Shown: positions 1-8,117 of the stretch, piece after piece | Numbering within the stretch: position 1 is the first letter of the stretch | How the letters are laid out: each line of letters starts with the position of its first letter | DNA from: DASUPK01 sp963736305 | Lineage (GTDB): Bacteria > Actinomycetota > Thermoleophilia > Solirubrobacterales > 70-9 | DNA: 64,000 nt | Direction of reading: 5' to 3' | Assembly: GCA_963736305.1 (NCBI GenBank) | Contig: CAVTOD010000005.1 | Span: forward strand, 434,001-498,000 | Notes under the pieces: generated by a model | Database searches by the model: none | The model's input: only the letters and a program-made list of their open reading frames with translations | What the model was told of the DNA's origin: nothing | Position numbers and translations under genes: made by a program

Positions 1-851
1 CCCGTTACGAAGGTGATCCCCTGGGTGAACATGTCGAGCAGGGGAAGGGGTGTGGGCTCGAGGTAGATGCCGATGCTGGTCGAGTAGCCATCGGCATCGG
101 TCGAACGCAGGACGCAGGCGATCCCCTTTGGATCGGCACTGGCATCGACCGTGATCGGATAGAAGCCCACCCGGTGCGGGAACTCCTCGTCAAGAACGTT
201 CGCGCCCAGCGTGGCCGCCAGCTCGCGGTCGCGTGAGCTGCCCCCGACGACGTCGACTCTCTCGGCTCCGAGAGCGATTGCGATCGCGACCGAGTAGAGC
301 GCAATCGAACCAGCCCCCATCGCGATCAGCACCGGGGCGCCGGGGTGCTCCGCGAGCGGAGGCGCCACGCACCGCCAGGCGTCCGGGATATTGTCGGAGA
401 GGCTGGCGACGGTCGTGGGGCTGATGCCATCGGGAATCGGGACCAGCATCGCGTCCGCGTAGGGAACCCTCACCGAGTCGCTCGCGAAGCCGCCGTAGTC
501 GTCTCCGATCGGGAGCCCGTAGGTGGAGAGCCTCGGCACCGAGCCGCAATTCCCGCTCCTCCCGGCGCGGCATGCGTCGCACTCGCCGCAGGAGATCTGA
601 AAGGGCACGCTGACCAGGTCACCGAGCTTCACTGAGTTGACGGAGGCGCCGGCGTCGGTCACCTCCGCGACGCACTCATGCCCGAACGAGAAGGACTGTG
701 CCGGGAAGCGACCCTGAACGAAGGCGACATCGATGTCGCAGGTCGCGAGGGCGACAGGACGGACAAGCGCCTCGCCGTCGCCCTCTAGCTTCGGGTCGGG
801 TGCGTCGCGCCATTCGAGCTTCCCTTTCTCGACGAACTCGAGCTGTCTCAT
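1..851 (-). CDS. Zinc-dependent alcohol dehydrogenase (partial, runs off left edge)
   Basis: A medium-chain (MDR) NAD(P)-dependent alcohol dehydrogenase. I translated it from ATG at 851; the frame stays open for 283 codons to the window edge, so the C-terminus is missing. Visible are Cys38 of the catalytic zinc site, a GHE motif at residues 57-59, the four structural-zinc cysteines at 88, 91, 94 and 102, and the glycine-rich start of the Rossmann fold (GAGSIA, from 179). Its ATG overlaps the stop of the upstream tautomerase (ATGA, 848-851), so the two are translationally coupled. The substrate is not determinable. Family assignment is firm; the specific reaction is not. Confidence 0.92.
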   Translation of the reverse strand, partial: MRQLEFVEKGKLEWRDAPDPKLEGDGEALVRPVALATCDIDVAFVQGRFPAQSFSFGHECVAEVTDAGASVNSVKLGDLVSVPFQISCGECDACRAGRSGNCGSVPRLSTYGLPIGDDYGGFASDSVRVPYADAMLVPIPDGISPTTVASLSDNIPDAWRCVAPPLAEHPGAPVLIAMGAGSIALYSVAIAIALGAERVDVVGGSSRDRELAATLGANVLDEEFPHRVGFYPITVDASADPKGIACVLRSTDADGYSTSIGIYLEPTPLPLLDMFTQGITFVT

Positions 852-1339
852 GCCGGGACCTCCTGATTACCGGCGGTGGCGGCCGGGACCTTCCCCGCGC
901 CAGTGCCCTCCTGCTCGCGCTCGGCCTTGGCGGCCTCACGAAGCTGGTCGAAGTGGACGACCTGGCCCGCCGCACCCCAGTTCCCGTCCGGGACCTCGTG
1001 GATCAGCGTCCAGACGCGGATGCCCGCCTCGGGCCCCCACCCGGTCGCCTCGAGCACGAGCTTCGTCGTGTCCTCGACCAGGCCGGTCTTCCGGCGCTCG
1101 CTGAGCGCGCCGCTCGGGACCGTGATGTCGATGACGGCGTGCGGCTCGGCGACGCCGTCCGGAGTCTGGATCGCCACGGTCGGCAGCGTGTGCACGTGGG
1201 TCCAGGTGATCGAGCGGAAGAATTCGGTGTCGGGCGCTCCCTCCCAGCGCAGCAGGGTGGCGCCGAGCTCGCGCGCCAGCTCCTGCCGGTCGTTGTCGGA
1301 GAGGGACTCGGCGGGAATGGTCAGGTCGAGCTTCGGCAT
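848..1339 (-). CDS. Tautomerase-superfamily protein
   Basis: A 163-residue protein beginning Met-Pro. After Met removal Pro1 would be the catalytic base typical of the 4-oxalocrotonate tautomerase/MIF superfamily. The length suggests two fused beta-alpha-beta units (about 60 residues each) plus a charged, Ala/Glu-rich tail from about residue 135. An AAAGGAG ribosome site precedes the ATG. The gene opens a two-gene operon with the zinc alcohol dehydrogenase and is divergent from an HxlR regulator, which suggests inducible metabolism of an aldehyde, enol or ketone compound. The substrate cannot be inferred. Confidence 0.75.
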   Translation of the reverse strand: MPKLDLTIPAESLSDNDRQELARELGATLLRWEGAPDTEFFRSITWTHVHTLPTVAIQTPDGVAEPHAVIDITVPSGALSERRKTGLVEDTTKLVLEATGWGPEAGIRVWTLIHEVPDGNWGAAGQVVHFDQLREAAKAEREQEGTGAGKVPAATAGNQEVPA

Positions 1340-1367
1340 CTGGGCTCCTTTGACGACGGCGGCTTGG

Positions 1368-1409
1368 GTTCAAAAAGCGAACGCAGAATATAGGGTTCGG
1401 ATTCCGAAC
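1368..1409. promoter_or_regulatory. Paired GTTC-N7-GAAC operator candidates
   Basis: Two 15-bp sites of the form GTTC-N7-GAAC lie at 1368-1382 and 1395-1409, 27 bp apart start to start. The second is a perfect inverted repeat with 7-bp arms (GTTCGGA-T-TCCGAAC). They fill the gap between the tautomerase operon and the HxlR gene. HxlR proteins are dimeric winged-helix regulators that bind such dyads, so autoregulation and control of the operon are likely. Sites are seen; the binding protein is inferred. Confidence 0.6.
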
Positions 1410-1420
1410 GTAGCCTCGCT

Positions 1421-1891
1421 ATGCTGGCCCGGATGCGCGCCTCCGACCTCTCTGAAGAGAAATGCTCGATCGCCCGCCCGGCCGCCCTGCTGGGCGACCG
1501 CTGGACCCTGGTGATCCTCCGCCAGGCCTTCAACGGGATCAAGCGCTTCGAGGACTTCCAGTCCACCCTCGGCATCTCCCGCTCCCTCCTATCGGAGCGC
1601 CTCGGCCGCCTGGTCGACGCCGGCGTCCTGCGCCGCGAGCCCTACAAGGACGCGGTCCGCACGCGCGACCGCTACCGCCTCACCGAGATGGGCCTCGACC
1701 TCTATCCGGTCCTGATGGCCCTGCGCGAGTGGGGCGACCGCTACATGGCCGAGGAGGGCCCGCCGATCGAGATCCGCCACAGGGGCTGCGGCGGCGAGCC
1801 GACCCTCGAGCTGCGCTGTTCGGTGTGCGGCGAGGAGGTCGGAGCGAAGGACGCCGAGGCAGTCCCGGGCCCCGGCCTCAAGGTCGCCTGA
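1421..1891 (+). CDS. HxlR-family winged-helix transcriptional regulator
   Basis: A 156-residue regulator. The HxlR signature appears as an early cysteine in CSIARP, then GDRWTLVILR, the recognition-helix region ISRSLLSERL and the wing YRLTEMG. After the DNA-binding domain (about residues 12-112) there is a tail with two cysteine pairs (CGGE and CSVCGEE) that could form a small zinc-ribbon-like element. ATG at 1421 is used here, but ATG at 1433 (MRASDLSEEKC) matches the family N-terminus better and may be the true start. It is divergent from the tautomerase/alcohol dehydrogenase operon and shares the operator region with it. Confidence 0.88.
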   Translation: MLARMRASDLSEEKCSIARPAALLGDRWTLVILRQAFNGIKRFEDFQSTLGISRSLLSERLGRLVDAGVLRREPYKDAVRTRDRYRLTEMGLDLYPVLMALREWGDRYMAEEGPPIEIRHRGCGGEPTLELRCSVCGEEVGAKDAEAVPGPGLKVA

Positions 1892-1894
1892 CTA

Positions 1895-4123
1895 TTACGG
1901 TCCGAAGTTGCGGCAGGGCTCGCCGCGCAGTCCCGGACACGGCGGCAGCGGGGTCGGCGCCGTGACTCCCGGCACCAGCGGCAGGATCAGCCGCGACGGG
2001 TGCTTGTGGGAGAAGGCGACCGCCACGTTCGCGTTGCCCTGGGGGACGGTCTCGGCGAAGGCCCAGACCGGCTGGTCGCCGCTCGGCGCGCTCACGGTGA
2101 GCCGGATGCGCGAGCCGGCTCGGTACATGTGCCCCTGGTAGTAGAGCGGGATGATCACCTTGGTCAGCCGGCCCTTGGGCAGCTTCGCGGCAGTCTCCCT
2201 GCGGAGGCTGAGCACGGGCTCGAGCAGGGTGCTCTTGCGGGGATCGAGCTTGCGGAGGCTCGTGCGCAGGTAGCCGCTCTGGACGTAGGTCTCCTTGCCG
2301 TCGGGACGCACCTCGGAGACCGTCACCTGGAGGTCCACATCCGGCACGGACGCCCGGATCCAGGCGTGCACGGCACCGGCCCCGATGATCGCCGTGTCGG
2401 AGGAGAGGGGCGCCGTCATGTAGGAGGCCGCGTTGCCCGCCGGCGGCTGCTTCCAGTCGTAGCTCGGGTGGGTGGTCCAGAGATCGCCGCCGCCGGTGTT
2501 CGTGCCGGTGAAGTCGGTGGCGGGACGGGCCTCCTTGTCCCAGGTGAAGGTGTCGCTGCCGCCCTTGCGCCCCTTCTTCGGGGGCTTGCCGGCGAGCGTC
2601 CCGTTCTGGCTGAAGAACAGCGAGCGCGGCCTCGTCCCCGGAATCGGGAAGCGGCTGAAGTCACGTATGAAGCCCGGATAAGGAGCCCCCGTTGCGCCGC
2701 CGGCCCCGTTGTCGAACATGACCCGGACCTGCGGCTGGGCCTCGAAGGCGCTCAGCGCCGCGCCGTAGGTCGGCTGATCCTGGATCGGGTCGTGCGGCAG
2801 GGTGACGCCGGGCACGCCCATGGCGGACTGATAGACGATCGGGGCGGCCCCGGCTTGGGCCGCGGATAACTGCGGTCTTCGCTGGGCCACGTACAGCTCG
2901 AGGAAGTCGAACCAGCGGTTGAAGGTCTCGGGGTCGAGGGAGTCGATGTGGAGGCCGTTGGTGAACGTGAACCACTTGCGCCTCGTGTTCGTGAACCGGT
3001 CGGCGAGGTTCGCGCAGTGGCCGCCGGTCTGCTCGTCCTCGAACTGGCAGGCCAGGAAGGTGGGGACGTTGATCTGGTTGACGAAGGTCGAGGGGTTGAG
3101 CGGGCCCGCGACGCGCGGCCGGTAGAAGCGGTTGCGATGGACCTTGCTGATCAGATCGGCGGCGGCTGTGTGCAGCGTCTGGTTGGCCTTGCAGAGCTCA
3201 TCTCCGTCCTGGATCCGCTTCCAGGCCCAGCCCTGGCCCTCGGTGGGCGAGGACGGCTTCGAATCGTCGACCCGGTCCTGCGCCCACTGCACGGCGAAGC
3301 CGGTGTTGAGGAAGCCACCGGGATAGAGCGTGGTGGCGGTGTTGTCGATCACGGAGAGTGGGGTGATCGCTGCGAGGTGGGGAGGCCTCGTGGCGCCGAC
3401 GAAGAGCTGGCTGATCCCTCCGTATGAGACGCCCGCCATGCCGACCCGGTTGTGCAGCACCCATGGCTGGCGGGCGGCGGTCTCGACGACGTCGTAGCCG
3501 TCCAGGCTCTGCAGCTTCTCGAAGTAGTCGAAGGCGCCCCCGGAGCAGCCGATGCCGCGCATGGTCACATCGACGACGGCGTAGCCGAGCAGGTTGAGGA
3601 TCGGGCTGATGCCGCTCTCCGCGCCGGCTGGATTGGCGTAGCCGTAGCCGGAGTACTCGACCACGGTCGGGTAGGGACCGTCCGACGCCGGGCCGGGCAG
3701 CCGCACGTCCAGGGAGAGACTGGTCCCGTCGCGGGTGGTCATGTACCCGTAGCCCCCGGCGGGAAGGGTCTGGTTGTAGATCGAGGGGTCCTTGGGCGCG
3801 GCGCGGTCCCTCATCACCCCGACGCGGACCGAAAACGACCCGTCGGCGGCGCGAACCCGATAGCCCTTGCCGGCCGGGACGCCGCGGAAGACGACGCCGC
3901 CCAGTGAGCCGACGGGCTTCGTGGAGACCTTCTTGCCCTTGCGGTCGACCAGGCGAAGGCTGGTGCCGGGTTGGGCGCCCGTGACGTAGACCTGGTTGAC
4001 GCTGCCGTGGACGCCGAGGGCGTTGGCTGCGGACGCACTTGCAGGCGCGATCGCGGCCATCGCCAGCGCCGCCAACGCGACGAGCACACGCCTCAGATTC
4101 CTCTCACTCCCGCTGCCGCGCAT
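1895..4123 (-). CDS. Secreted CocE/NonD (S15, X-Pro dipeptidyl-peptidase-like) hydrolase
   Basis: A 742-residue exported alpha/beta hydrolase. Residues 1-33 form a signal peptide (RR, hydrophobic core, ASASAA). An Ig-like N-terminal domain follows to about 110, then the hydrolase domain with the nucleophile Ser233 in GVSYGG and a GLHID histidine context near 380. A C-terminal beta-jellyroll of the X-Pro peptidase type contains HAWIRASVPDVDLQVTVSE-like text. Such enzymes cleave peptides or esters outside the cell; the substrate is unknown. It ends 3 bp from the HxlR gene, tail to tail. A broken relative lies at 25913-26855. Confidence 0.88.
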   Translation of the reverse strand: MRGSGSERNLRRVLVALAALAMAAIAPASASAANALGVHGSVNQVYVTGAQPGTSLRLVDRKGKKVSTKPVGSLGGVVFRGVPAGKGYRVRAADGSFSVRVGVMRDRAAPKDPSIYNQTLPAGGYGYMTTRDGTSLSLDVRLPGPASDGPYPTVVEYSGYGYANPAGAESGISPILNLLGYAVVDVTMRGIGCSGGAFDYFEKLQSLDGYDVVETAARQPWVLHNRVGMAGVSYGGISQLFVGATRPPHLAAITPLSVIDNTATTLYPGGFLNTGFAVQWAQDRVDDSKPSSPTEGQGWAWKRIQDGDELCKANQTLHTAAADLISKVHRNRFYRPRVAGPLNPSTFVNQINVPTFLACQFEDEQTGGHCANLADRFTNTRRKWFTFTNGLHIDSLDPETFNRWFDFLELYVAQRRPQLSAAQAGAAPIVYQSAMGVPGVTLPHDPIQDQPTYGAALSAFEAQPQVRVMFDNGAGGATGAPYPGFIRDFSRFPIPGTRPRSLFFSQNGTLAGKPPKKGRKGGSDTFTWDKEARPATDFTGTNTGGGDLWTTHPSYDWKQPPAGNAASYMTAPLSSDTAIIGAGAVHAWIRASVPDVDLQVTVSEVRPDGKETYVQSGYLRTSLRKLDPRKSTLLEPVLSLRRETAAKLPKGRLTKVIIPLYYQGHMYRAGSRIRLTVSAPSGDQPVWAFAETVPQGNANVAVAFSHKHPSRLILPLVPGVTAPTPLPPCPGLRGEPCRNFGP

Positions 4124-4194
4124 CCCTGGCCTCTCCCTGGCTTCCTAAGGATTGCGAGAAACATATGGGGCGCGGCAGCATCCGGGCTTGGCGC

Positions 4195-4692
4195 CTATCC
4201 GGTGTGGACCGCGTCGCCTCCCATCTCGTCCAGCGTGTTGCCGATCGGCGGGATCGGGGTCTCGCGCAGAATGCGGGCCATGCGGAGGAGGTTGTGGGCG
4301 CACCACGAGCTCGTCCGCTGCGTGTAGGGGTGCTCCGGGCCGCCGGCGTCGAAGTATGAAGGCCCCGGGCCCGCGTCGCCCACCCGGTTGTAGAGCGGGT
4401 ACTGCCCGACCTCGTTGCGCTCGTTGTAGGTGCCGTCGAGGCGCTCGACCACCATCTGGCAGACCGAGGAGCGGACACCGAACCAGATCGACATTCCCAT
4501 CAGGATGATGTCGGCGGCCTTGAACTTCTCGAGGAGCTGGGGCCACTCGTCGCCGTCGCCCTCGTCCGAGCTGACGCCGAACTTGATGTCGTAGTCGACC
4601 GGGCGAAAGATCTCCGTCTCGACGCCGTGCTCTTCGAGGATCCCGAGGACCCGGTTCATCAATGCCTCGGTGTCTCTCGTCTCGCCGGATCG
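4195..4692 (-). pseudogene. Flavodoxin / NADPH-dependent FMN reductase family remnant
   Basis: The middle and end of an actinobacterial flavodoxin-family protein are clear: IKFGVSSDEGDGDEWP, IWFGVRSSVCQMVVERLDGT and DAGPGPSY. Two essential parts are missing. Homology starts at RSGETRDTEAL, so the first beta strand and FMN phosphate loop are absent, and no good start exists upstream (best in-frame starts are TTG 4662 and ATG 4659). Internally, NRVG runs straight into DAGPGPSY, where relatives, as I recall them, carry about 40 residues including the GNEDGA flavin loop. I conclude it is decayed; a shortened functional protein is less likely. Confidence 0.65.
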
Positions 4693-4735
4693 CGCAACGT
4701 CACGCGGGCGGGCAGGCCGGCGCAATGCCGGTCGG

Positions 4736-4749
4736 TAAGGTCCGCCGCC
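4736..4749 (+). promoter_or_regulatory. Leaderless-type -10 box of enolase-like gene
   Basis: TAAGGT at 4736-4741 lies 8 nt before the GTG start at 4750, and no Shine-Dalgarno is present. The spacing fits transcription starting at or next to the start codon. Other genes in this window show the same arrangement. Confidence 0.4.
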
Positions 4750-5820
4750 GTGAGCAGCTACGACAAGATCAAGGACCTGCCGCTCGAGATCGACGGCTAC
4801 GAGCTCCAGGGGCTCGAGTTCCATCCCGAGGAGGCCGACTTCGACCGGCTCACCACGATCATCCACCTGAAGGGCGGCGGTCACGAGGGCCTCGGCGAGG
4901 ACGTCGTCTACGACGCGCTCGACCACGTCGCCCTCCAGGACGCCGGCCCGGTTCTCGACCTCGCCGGCCAGCACACGATCGCCTCGTTCTCGGAGCTGCT
5001 CGACGGCGTCGAGCTCTTCCCCAGCCCGCCGGAGCGCGAGGTCTCGGTCAACTACCGCCGCTGGGCCTTCGAGAGCGCGGCACTCGACCTGGCGCTGCGC
5101 CAGGCCGGCAAGTCCCTGCACGAGGTCGTCGGGCGCGAGCCGAAGCCCGTCACCTTCGTCGTCTCGATGCGGCTGATCCCGCCGGGCTCCGATCAGGTCT
5201 CCACGATCGAGCCGGTGCGCAAGCGCCTCGCGATCTATCCCACGCTCCGCTTCAAGCTCGACCCGACCAATGACTGGACCGATGAGCTGATCGCACAGCT
5301 GGTCGACACCGGCGCGGTCGACTCGCTCGATCTGAAGGGCCAGTACAAGGGCACCCCGGTCGACGTCGAGACCGATCCCGCGCTCTACCGCAAGCTGATC
5401 GAGGCTTTCCCGGACGCCTGGCTGGAGGATCCCGACGTCAGCGACGAGACGAAGCCGATCCTCGACGCGGTCGCCGACCGAGTCACGTGGGACGCCGTGA
5501 TCCACTCGGTCGCCGACATCGACGGGCAGCCGTGGCCGCCGAAGATGGTGAACATCAAGCCGTCGCGCTTCGGCCCGCTGCACGAGCTGTTCGCCGCCTA
5601 CGACCATTGCGACGCGCAGGGCATCGGGGCCTACGGCGGCGGCCAGTGGGAGCTCGGTCCCGGCCGCGGTCACATCCAGTACCTCGCCTCCATCTTCCAC
5701 CCGGATACCCCCAACGACGTGGCGCCCTCGGGCTACAACACCGCCGGCACCGAGCCGGGTATGCCGTCGAGTCCGCTCGAGCCGATGCCCACACCGACGG
5801 GTTTCCGTTGGGGAACCTGA
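4750..5820 (+). CDS. Enolase-superfamily-like protein (mandelate racemase/muconate lactonizing type)
   Basis: A 356-residue protein from GTG 4750. It has the layout of an enolase-superfamily barrel: FKLD, DSLDLKG, WLEDPD and MVNIKPSR fall in order at the ends of successive beta strands, where this superfamily places its catalytic Lys/Asp/Glu metal and base residues. A C-terminal GGGQWELGPGRGHIQYLAS segment follows. The reaction is unknown; sugar-acid dehydration or epimerisation is typical of the superfamily. A leaderless-type promoter precedes it, and a ferritin gene follows in the same direction 41 bp downstream. Assignment rests on motif order and is moderate. Confidence 0.7.
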   Translation: MSSYDKIKDLPLEIDGYELQGLEFHPEEADFDRLTTIIHLKGGGHEGLGEDVVYDALDHVALQDAGPVLDLAGQHTIASFSELLDGVELFPSPPEREVSVNYRRWAFESAALDLALRQAGKSLHEVVGREPKPVTFVVSMRLIPPGSDQVSTIEPVRKRLAIYPTLRFKLDPTNDWTDELIAQLVDTGAVDSLDLKGQYKGTPVDVETDPALYRKLIEAFPDAWLEDPDVSDETKPILDAVADRVTWDAVIHSVADIDGQPWPPKMVNIKPSRFGPLHELFAAYDHCDAQGIGAYGGGQWELGPGRGHIQYLASIFHPDTPNDVAPSGYNTAGTEPGMPSSPLEPMPTPTGFRWGT

Positions 5821-5827
5821 CCAAGTC

Positions 5828-5847
5828 GGGCGCGCATTTGCGCGCCC
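5828..5847. other. Perfect GC hairpin upstream of ferritin
   Basis: GGGCGCGC-ATTT-GCGCGCCC forms an 8-bp stem with a 4-nt loop, 7 bp after the enolase-like stop and immediately before the ferritin -10 box. There is no T tract, so it is either a weak terminator for the upstream gene or a protein- or structure-based control element at the ferritin promoter. Confidence 0.55.
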
Positions 5848-5849
5848 TA

Positions 5850-5861
5850 TAGGCTTCACGC
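5850..5861 (+). promoter_or_regulatory. Leaderless-type promoter of ferritin gene
   Basis: TAGGCT at 5850-5855 is followed by six bases and then the ATG at 5862. There is no ribosome-binding site, so transcription probably begins at the A of the start codon. Confidence 0.5.
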
Positions 5862-6395
5862 ATGGCTGAACAGTCCTTCGCCGACGCGCTCAACGAGCAG
5901 ATCTCGAACGAGTTCGCCGCGCAACAGCAGTACATCGGGGCGGCCGTCTACTACGACTCGGAGACCCTGCCGCGGCTCGCGGCCTTCTTCTACCGCCAGG
6001 CGGTCGAGGAGCGGAACCACGCGATGATCATGGTCCAGTACCTGCTCGACACCGACGACGAGGTCCGGATTCCGGACATCACATCGCAGCAGACCAGCTA
6101 CGACGACGTCGTGGGTCCCGTGAAGATGGCCCTGGAGCAGGAGAAGCGGGTGAGCGACGAGATCAATGACCTCTTCAAGCTCGCGCGAGACAACGGTGAC
6201 TTCCGCGCCGAGCAGTTCCTCACCTGGTTCGTCAAGGAGCAGGTCGAGGAGGTCTCCTCGATGACCGACCTGTTGAACGTCTGCGAGCAGGCGAAGGAGA
6301 GCCCCCTGCTGATCGAGGACTTCCTCGCGCGCGAGCAGATCGGCGACGAGGGATCCGATCCCTCCATGCCGCCCGTCGCCGGCGGCGCGCTCTAG
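5862..6395 (+). CDS. Ferritin (bacterial non-heme)
   Basis: A 177-residue four-helix-bundle ferritin that would oxidise and store iron in a 24-mer cage. Ferroxidase-type ligands are visible: Glu in SNEFAAQQQY (helix A), EERNHA (helix B), the glutamate-rich third helix LEQEKRVSDEIN, and FVKEQVEEV (helix D). The Gly/Pro-rich tail after residue 160 is probably disordered. It has a leaderless-type promoter behind a perfect hairpin. The stop shares the tetranucleotide CTAG (6392-6395) with the convergent peptidase gene. Confidence 0.93.
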   Translation: MAEQSFADALNEQISNEFAAQQQYIGAAVYYDSETLPRLAAFFYRQAVEERNHAMIMVQYLLDTDDEVRIPDITSQQTSYDDVVGPVKMALEQEKRVSDEINDLFKLARDNGDFRAEQFLTWFVKEQVEEVSSMTDLLNVCEQAKESPLLIEDFLAREQIGDEGSDPSMPPVAGGAL

Positions 6396-7213
6396 TCCAG
6401 CCTGCCCGGTCGCCTGCGGTGAGCGCGGCGCCTCGCCGCCCTGGTCGCGAGCGTCTGGCGCAGCTCGAGGATGTCGGAGCGCATGTCGTTGATCGGAGGG
6501 CGGCTGTCCTCGAGCCGGCGCGAATGGAGCTCTACCTCCCGGGCGCCGGCGTTCTCCGCCGTCACCTCCCAGACCTCGGCGCCGTTCCGGGCGCTGATCG
6601 TCTCGGCGAGCTGATCGTCCTCGAAGAGCGCGCCCGTCTGGTCCTCGAGCCCCAGGCCGGGCTCCAGCTCACCGGCGGCGATCGCGCGCAGGAACCGGCG
6701 GCGGCGCACCGGCTCGGTCAGGTAGTGCACACAGGCGCTGCCGGGCAGGAGCCCGAGTCCGTCGGCCACCGCGGGATCCCCCTGTGAGCTCGTGATCCCG
6801 CCCTGGAACCAGACCATCGCTCCGGCGCTCTGGCCGCAGATCAGGATCCCCTCCCGCCAGCACTCGCGCAGGATCTCGTCGAGCCCGTGTGCCCGCCAGA
6901 TCGCGACCAGGTTGAGGAGGCTGCCGCCGCCGGCATAGATCACGTCCTGGTTGAGGAGCTCCTCGCGGAGGTCGACGGGGTTGTCCCCCAGCCGAAAGAG
7001 CGAGATCACCTGCGGGACGCAGTCGCGCTCGGCGAAGGCGCGCCGGAAGCGCGCGATCTGATCCTCGGGGTCGCCGCTCGCGGTGGGCAGCAGGCAGATC
7101 CTCGGCCGCGGCGAATCGGCGAGCTCGACGATCAGGTCGCAGATCGCGTCGTTCCCGACCCGGCGGTCGAAGTCGTGGCCGCCCAGGGCGAGGATGCGAC
7201 GGCGGGAAGTCAC
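6392..7213 (-). CDS. S51-family serine peptidase (peptidase E / cyanophycinase-like), copy 1
   Basis: A 273-residue protein. The S51 nucleophile elbow is GQSAGAM with Ser129, preceded by LLPTASGD and AGGGSLLN, and followed by the histidine in CVHYL. Family members cleave Asp-X dipeptides (peptidase E) or cyanophycin; which applies here is not clear. GTG at 7213 is taken as start, with TTG one codon upstream also possible. The tail is very arginine-rich. It follows a paralogue at 7223-7999 by 9 bp, so the two are co-transcribed. The stop is shared with ferritin in CTAG. Confidence 0.85.
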   Translation of the reverse strand: MTSRRRILALGGHDFDRRVGNDAICDLIVELADSPRPRICLLPTASGDPEDQIARFRRAFAERDCVPQVISLFRLGDNPVDLREELLNQDVIYAGGGSLLNLVAIWRAHGLDEILRECWREGILICGQSAGAMVWFQGGITSSQGDPAVADGLGLLPGSACVHYLTEPVRRRRFLRAIAAGELEPGLGLEDQTGALFEDDQLAETISARNGAEVWEVTAENAGAREVELHSRRLEDSRPPINDMRSDILELRQTLATRAARRRAHRRRPGRLD

Positions 7214-7222
7214 CAACGCAGC

Positions 7223-7999
7223 CTAGGCCGCGGCCTGGCGCACTGGCATCAAACGGGTTGCGCCTGCGGCGCACCCTCGCATGATCATTGCCGGAGCCTC
7301 CGCGCCCAGGTACCGGGTCGCCAGCCTCGTCTCGAGGACCTGGCTCCCTCGCCGCTCCAGCTTGTACGCCCGCGCCTCGGGGCGAGAGGCGACGACCTCC
7401 ACCAGCTCATCGCCGACGAAGCGCAATGCGGCGCCGTCCTCGGCAGCGAAGCCGGCGGGCATGCCGTCGAGCAGGTGCCGGTGGAAGGCCCCGCGCCTGG
7501 ACCCGTCGCAGTAGTGCACCGCGTTGCTGTGGCGGAGGAAGCCCAGGCCCGGAACGCGGTTGACCTCGTCGTGGTATCCGCTGACGGCCTCGGCGAACCA
7601 GCACAGCGAGCCCGCGCTGAGACCGCAGAGGATCACTCCCGCCTCGTAGGCCTCGCGGAGCATCGAGTCGATCCCGTGCGCGCGCCACACCCCGAGCATG
7701 CTGATCAGGCTGCCGCCTCCGACGTAGATCAGGTCCTGCGCGAGCAGATGCGAGCGGATGTCGGTGACGCCTCGCTCCCGCCGGAAAAGGCTGACGTGAG
7801 AGGGCCGCGCCCGATCGCGGAAGGCGTTGTAGAAGCGAACGATGTAGTGGTCGGCATCCCCGCTCGCGGTCGGCAGGAAGCAGACCCGCGGATTCGCCGT
7901 CCCCGTGAGGCCGAAAACATAGTTGTCCAGCAGCGGGTTTCCGGACTCCTGCGAGAACCCGCCTCCCCCGAATGCAACCACCTGTCGCATCGCGTGCAT
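7223..7999 (-). CDS. S51-family serine peptidase (peptidase E-like), copy 2
   Basis: A 258-residue paralogue of the next gene, with the same motif order: FLPTASGD, VGGGSLIS, GLSAGSL (nucleophile Ser128) and AVHYC. ATG 7999 is used as start, with ATG 7990 also possible; the open frame extends further up but without family similarity. The last codons (MRGCAAGATRLM) are supplied by a dispersed palindromic repeat at 7247-7283, so the tail of this protein is repeat-derived. Two adjacent S51 enzymes suggest a heteromeric or substrate-split pair. Confidence 0.85.
   Translation of the reverse strand: MHAMRQVVAFGGGGFSQESGNPLLDNYVFGLTGTANPRVCFLPTASGDADHYIVRFYNAFRDRARPSHVSLFRRERGVTDIRSHLLAQDLIYVGGGSLISMLGVWRAHGIDSMLREAYEAGVILCGLSAGSLCWFAEAVSGYHDEVNRVPGLGFLRHSNAVHYCDGSRRGAFHRHLLDGMPAGFAAEDGAALRFVGDELVEVVASRPEARAYKLERRGSQVLETRLATRYLGAEAPAMIMRGCAAGATRLMPVRQAAA
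7247..7283. repeat. REP-like palindromic repeat, copy A
   Basis: A near-palindrome centred on GGGTTGCGCC-TGC-GGCGCACCC, flanked by CATCAAAC and TCGCATG. The same 37-bp unit recurs at 47346-47382 and its core at 58475-58499. It is read in frame as the C-terminus of the S51 peptidase. Confidence 0.7.
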
Positions 8000-8117
8000 G
8001 GATGAATTGTCCGCGGCGACCTTCCCCCGATCGTTGGCCCGATGTCGAAAGATCGCCGGGATCCGGTCGACCGGCTGTCGAATTCCGTGCCTGAGCGGGC
8101 ACGAAGCGCGCGCGAGG

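Noticed and set aside
4195..5859. A 554-codon minus-strand frame joining the flavodoxin remnant to sequence antisense to the enolase-like gene
   Set aside because: Only the last 165 codons resemble flavodoxin; the rest is the shadow of the plus-strand gene, so it is not a fusion protein.
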